DNA of 64,000 nucleotides. Origin: Candidatus Thorarchaeota archaeon MP11T_1 (GTDB lineage Archaea > Asgardarchaeota > Thorarchaeia > Thorarchaeales > Thorarchaeaceae). Position 1 is the first letter of the stretch. Every line of letters starts with the position of its first letter. The translations under genes and the position numbers were made by a program. The stretch lies in the NCBI GenBank assembly GCA_002825515.1, contig PJET01000001.1:1-64000 (forward strand), written 5' to 3'. The notes under the pieces are model-generated. The model saw nothing but the letters and a program-made list of their open reading frames with translations, was not told the origin of the DNA and ran no database searches. Shown here in pieces: positions 62,173 to 64,000 of the stretch.

Positions 62173-62927
62173 TGGCAAGAAGAGGTCAGAAAAAACACCT
62201 GAAACGGCTACCCGCACCCAGACACTGGCCAATCAAGAGAAAAGAGGCAAAATTCACAACGCGACCAATACCAGGACCACATCCCAAAGAACACAGTCTT
62301 ACACTCGCTGTACTTCTAAGAGATGTTCTCGGATATGCAGAAAATATGCGTGAAGTTAAAGCAATACTCTCCAGTGGTCAGGTTAAAGTCGATGGCGACA
62401 TTCGCAAGAATATACGATTCCCTGTAGGACTAATGGATGTAGTAGAAATCACTACATCAGGAGAGCGTTTCAGACTGCTTCCAAAGATTCGAGGGGGTTT
62501 GAAACTTGTCAACATTGATGATGCAGAATCGAAATTCAAGCTGTGCCGGATTGAGAACAAGACAATGGTCAAAGGTGGCAAAATCCAACTTAGCCTTCAT
62601 GATGGAAGGACCTTGCTACTTCCTGAGGGAGAGAACCCCTCGGATTATCATACTCTTGACACTCTAAAGCTTGGAATTCCAGAGCAGAAACTCATGAAGA
62701 CAATAGCTCTTGACAAAGGAGTTTATGCAGTTGTTTCGCGTGGAAAGAACATTGGAATCGAAGGAAAAATCCTTGAAATTGAGAGGAGAGTTGGAACCCA
62801 CGCGAGTACAGTTACACTGCAGGATCCTGAAGGCAATAGGTTCCAGACTGCACTTGAATATGTCTTTGTTGTAGGAAAGAGTAAGCCAGAAGTCACTCTA
62901 GAAACCGGTGGAGGTGGTTCAGAGTGA
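62172..62927 (+). CDS. rps4e: Small-subunit ribosomal protein eS4
   Basis: A 251-residue eS4, found only in archaea and eukaryotes. RGQKKHLKRLPAPRHWPIKRKEAKF at the start, an S4 RNA-binding segment and a KOW-like C-terminal region are visible. The stop overlaps the uL5 start by four bases. Confidence 0.93.
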   Translation: MARRGQKKHLKRLPAPRHWPIKRKEAKFTTRPIPGPHPKEHSLTLAVLLRDVLGYAENMREVKAILSSGQVKVDGDIRKNIRFPVGLMDVVEITTSGERFRLLPKIRGGLKLVNIDDAESKFKLCRIENKTMVKGGKIQLSLHDGRTLLLPEGENPSDYHTLDTLKLGIPEQKLMKTIALDKGVYAVVSRGKNIGIEGKILEIERRVGTHASTVTLQDPEGNRFQTALEYVFVVGKSKPEVTLETGGGGSE

Positions 62928-63499
62928 GTATTGAGAATGAGCAAGTCTTTGTAGAAGACTGGAAAGCATTTCCAATGAGAGCGCCCCATATAGCCAAGGT
63001 TGTCATAGACATTTGCACTGGTGGTGGTGAACCACTTAGCAAGGCAGCAACAATTCTCGAAGAGCTCACTGGACAGACTCCGACTCAGTCTAAGGCTCGT
63101 CAAACTGTCCGTGATTTTGGTATTCGTAGAAAGGAGCCAATTGCAGTTAGAGTTACTTTGAGACACAAGAAAGCTGTGGATTTCCTATCTAGAGCACTAA
63201 AAGCCAAGGATAATGTTTTGCTGATCAAGAATTGGGATCTTGATGGTAATTTTGCGTTTGGAATTGCAGAACACATTGACATTCCAGATGTAAAGTATGA
63301 TCCGCAGCTTGGAATTCAGGGCATGAACATAACAGTATGTATTGAACGACCTGGCTTCAGAGTGAAGCGCAGACGAAGAAGAAAGACGAAGGTTCCATAC
63401 AGGCATCGCCTGACTCCTGAAGAGAGTATGGTCTTCGTCAAGAACAAGTTTGGAATCGAGATACTCGAGAAAGAGCGTGAGCGGACATATCTGTTCTGA
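62924..63499 (+). CDS. rpl5: Large-subunit ribosomal protein uL5
   Basis: A 191-residue L5 that contacts 5S rRNA. The sequence APHIAKVVIDICTGGGEPL, TGQTPTQSKARQTVRDFGIRRKEPI and GIQGMNITVCIERPGFRVKRR are family features. The GTG/ATG-overlap start is at 62924. The basic tail RRRRRKTKVPYRHRL is present as usual in archaea. Confidence 0.93.
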   Translation: MSIENEQVFVEDWKAFPMRAPHIAKVVIDICTGGGEPLSKAATILEELTGQTPTQSKARQTVRDFGIRRKEPIAVRVTLRHKKAVDFLSRALKAKDNVLLIKNWDLDGNFAFGIAEHIDIPDVKYDPQLGIQGMNITVCIERPGFRVKRRRRRKTKVPYRHRLTPEESMVFVKNKFGIEILEKERERTYLF

Positions 63500-63510
63500 G
63501 GTGACCAAAG

Positions 63511-63681
63511 ATGAGTACAAAGAAAGAGCGGACTAGACAACGCAAAAAGATGGGCAAAGGCAGCAGAACATGTGTCCGGTGTGGTACACATCAGGCTATA
63601 ATTAGATCATATGGCTTGAACATGTGCCGACGTTGTTTCAGAGAAACTGCGGAAAAACTTGGTTTCCGTAAGTATGAGTAA
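63511..63681 (+). CDS. rps14: Small-subunit ribosomal protein uS14, zinc type
   Basis: A 56-residue S14, too short for many gene finders. Zinc ligands CVRCG and CRRCF are visible with the expected [22 protein letters not shown] end. ATG 63511 follows GAGGTG. It lies between uL5 and uS8 in the usual order. Confidence 0.93.
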   Translation: MSTKKERTRQRKKMGKGSRTCVRCGTHQAIIRSYGLNMCRRCFRETAEKLGFRKYE

Positions 63682-63699
63682 GGAGGCTTAACAGAAAAA

Positions 63700-64000
63700 A
63701 TGACACTACTAGACCCATTGGCCGATGCAATGTCAAACATATACAACAGTGAGATTGTGGGTAAGCCCGAAGTGGTAATTGCTCCCGCATCGCGCCTAAT
63801 AGAGAAGGTATTGCAGGTGATGCAATCGAAGGGGTACATCGGAGAGTTTGAACGGATTGATGATGGAAAAGCGGGTAGATTCCGCATTCAACTAATGGGC
63901 CGTACAAACAAGTGTGGTGTGATCAAGCCTAGATTCCCAGTTCGACGGGATGGGTTCGAGAAATTCGAGAAACGCTTCCTACCAGCCTACAACTATGGCA
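63700..64000 (+). CDS. rps8: Small-subunit ribosomal protein uS8 (cut by window end)
   Basis: The first 100 residues of S8. [23 protein letters not shown] is the N-terminal helix and the sequence continues through [16 protein letters not shown] to the window edge. The AGGAGG site stands seven bases after the uS14 stop, upstream of ATG 63700. It is partial only because the window ends. Confidence 0.92.
   Translation, partial: MTLLDPLADAMSNIYNSEIVGKPEVVIAPASRLIEKVLQVMQSKGYIGEFERIDDGKAGRFRIQLMGRTNKCGVIKPRFPVRRDGFEKFEKRFLPAYNYG

Noticed and set aside
1..64000. CRISPR arrays, insertion sequences, rRNA genes
   Set aside because: No direct-repeat arrays, transposase genes, terminal inverted repeats or rRNA-like segments were seen.

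Overview
The window comes from an archaeon. It carries a long archaeal ribosomal-protein run (uL22, uS3, uL29, the RNase P protein Rpp29, uS17, uL14, uL24, eS4, uL5, uS14, uS8), two TFB transcription factors, RNA polymerase subunit P, aIF1, archaeal LeuRS, geranylgeranylglyceryl phosphate synthase, type II methionine aminopeptidase and a tRNA-splicing endonuclease. The selenocysteine machinery, a roadblock-domain protein, two tungsten aldehyde oxidoreductases and a HdrABC set suggest an anaerobic Asgard-type archaeon (Thorarchaeia-like would fit the moderate base composition). That placement is inference; no phylogeny could be run.

Layout. 0-8.6 kb: carbamoyltransferase-like protein, adenylosuccinate lyase, a conserved unknown, an ABC-2 exporter, an amidohydrolase and a PAS sensor kinase. 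8.8-20.5 kb: two ferredoxin/aldehyde oxidoreductase pairs, a ClC channel, a DHOD-like Fe-S flavoprotein, an M24 peptidase, a sugar-kinase-family protein, and a MoaD-like protein joined to a cyclic amidohydrolase. 20.6-29.4 kb: Lrp-type effector domain, DUF998, LeuRS, several poorly known genes around an 11-bp inverted-repeat operator, a candidate structured RNA and TFB1. 29.4-33.7 kb: the selenocysteine locus. 33.8-49 kb: membrane Fe-S protein, ModE-like regulator, PurM-like protein, EndA, PhoU-like protein, UppP, Get3-like ATPase with a tiny membrane protein, RpoP, a radical SAM protein, aIF1, TFB2, Map, roadblock protein and GGGP synthase. 49-55 kb: HdrA-HdrC-HdrB, MobA, HypD. 55-58.9 kb: small regulatory-looking and unknown genes. 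58.9-64 kb: ribosomal operon, cut off inside uS8.

The most notable system is the selenocysteine locus. selB, sepSecS, an unrecognised gene and tRNA-Sec (anticodon UCA, 9 bp acceptor plus 4 bp T stem, encoded CCA) lie in one direction and meet pstK tail to tail. Together they would charge tRNA-Sec with Ser, phosphorylate it (PSTK), convert it to Sec-tRNA (SepSecS) and deliver it to UGA (SelB). Selenophosphate synthetase and a clear UGA-containing selenoprotein were not found in this window. The unknown gene inside the cluster is the best candidate for an undescribed component.

The redox genes hang together: tungstopterin enzymes (AOR), cofactor genes (MoaD-like, MobA, ModE-like), ferredoxins and HdrABC point to ferredoxin-based anaerobic metabolism with electron bifurcation. 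All assignments rest on reading motifs and context; no database search was run.
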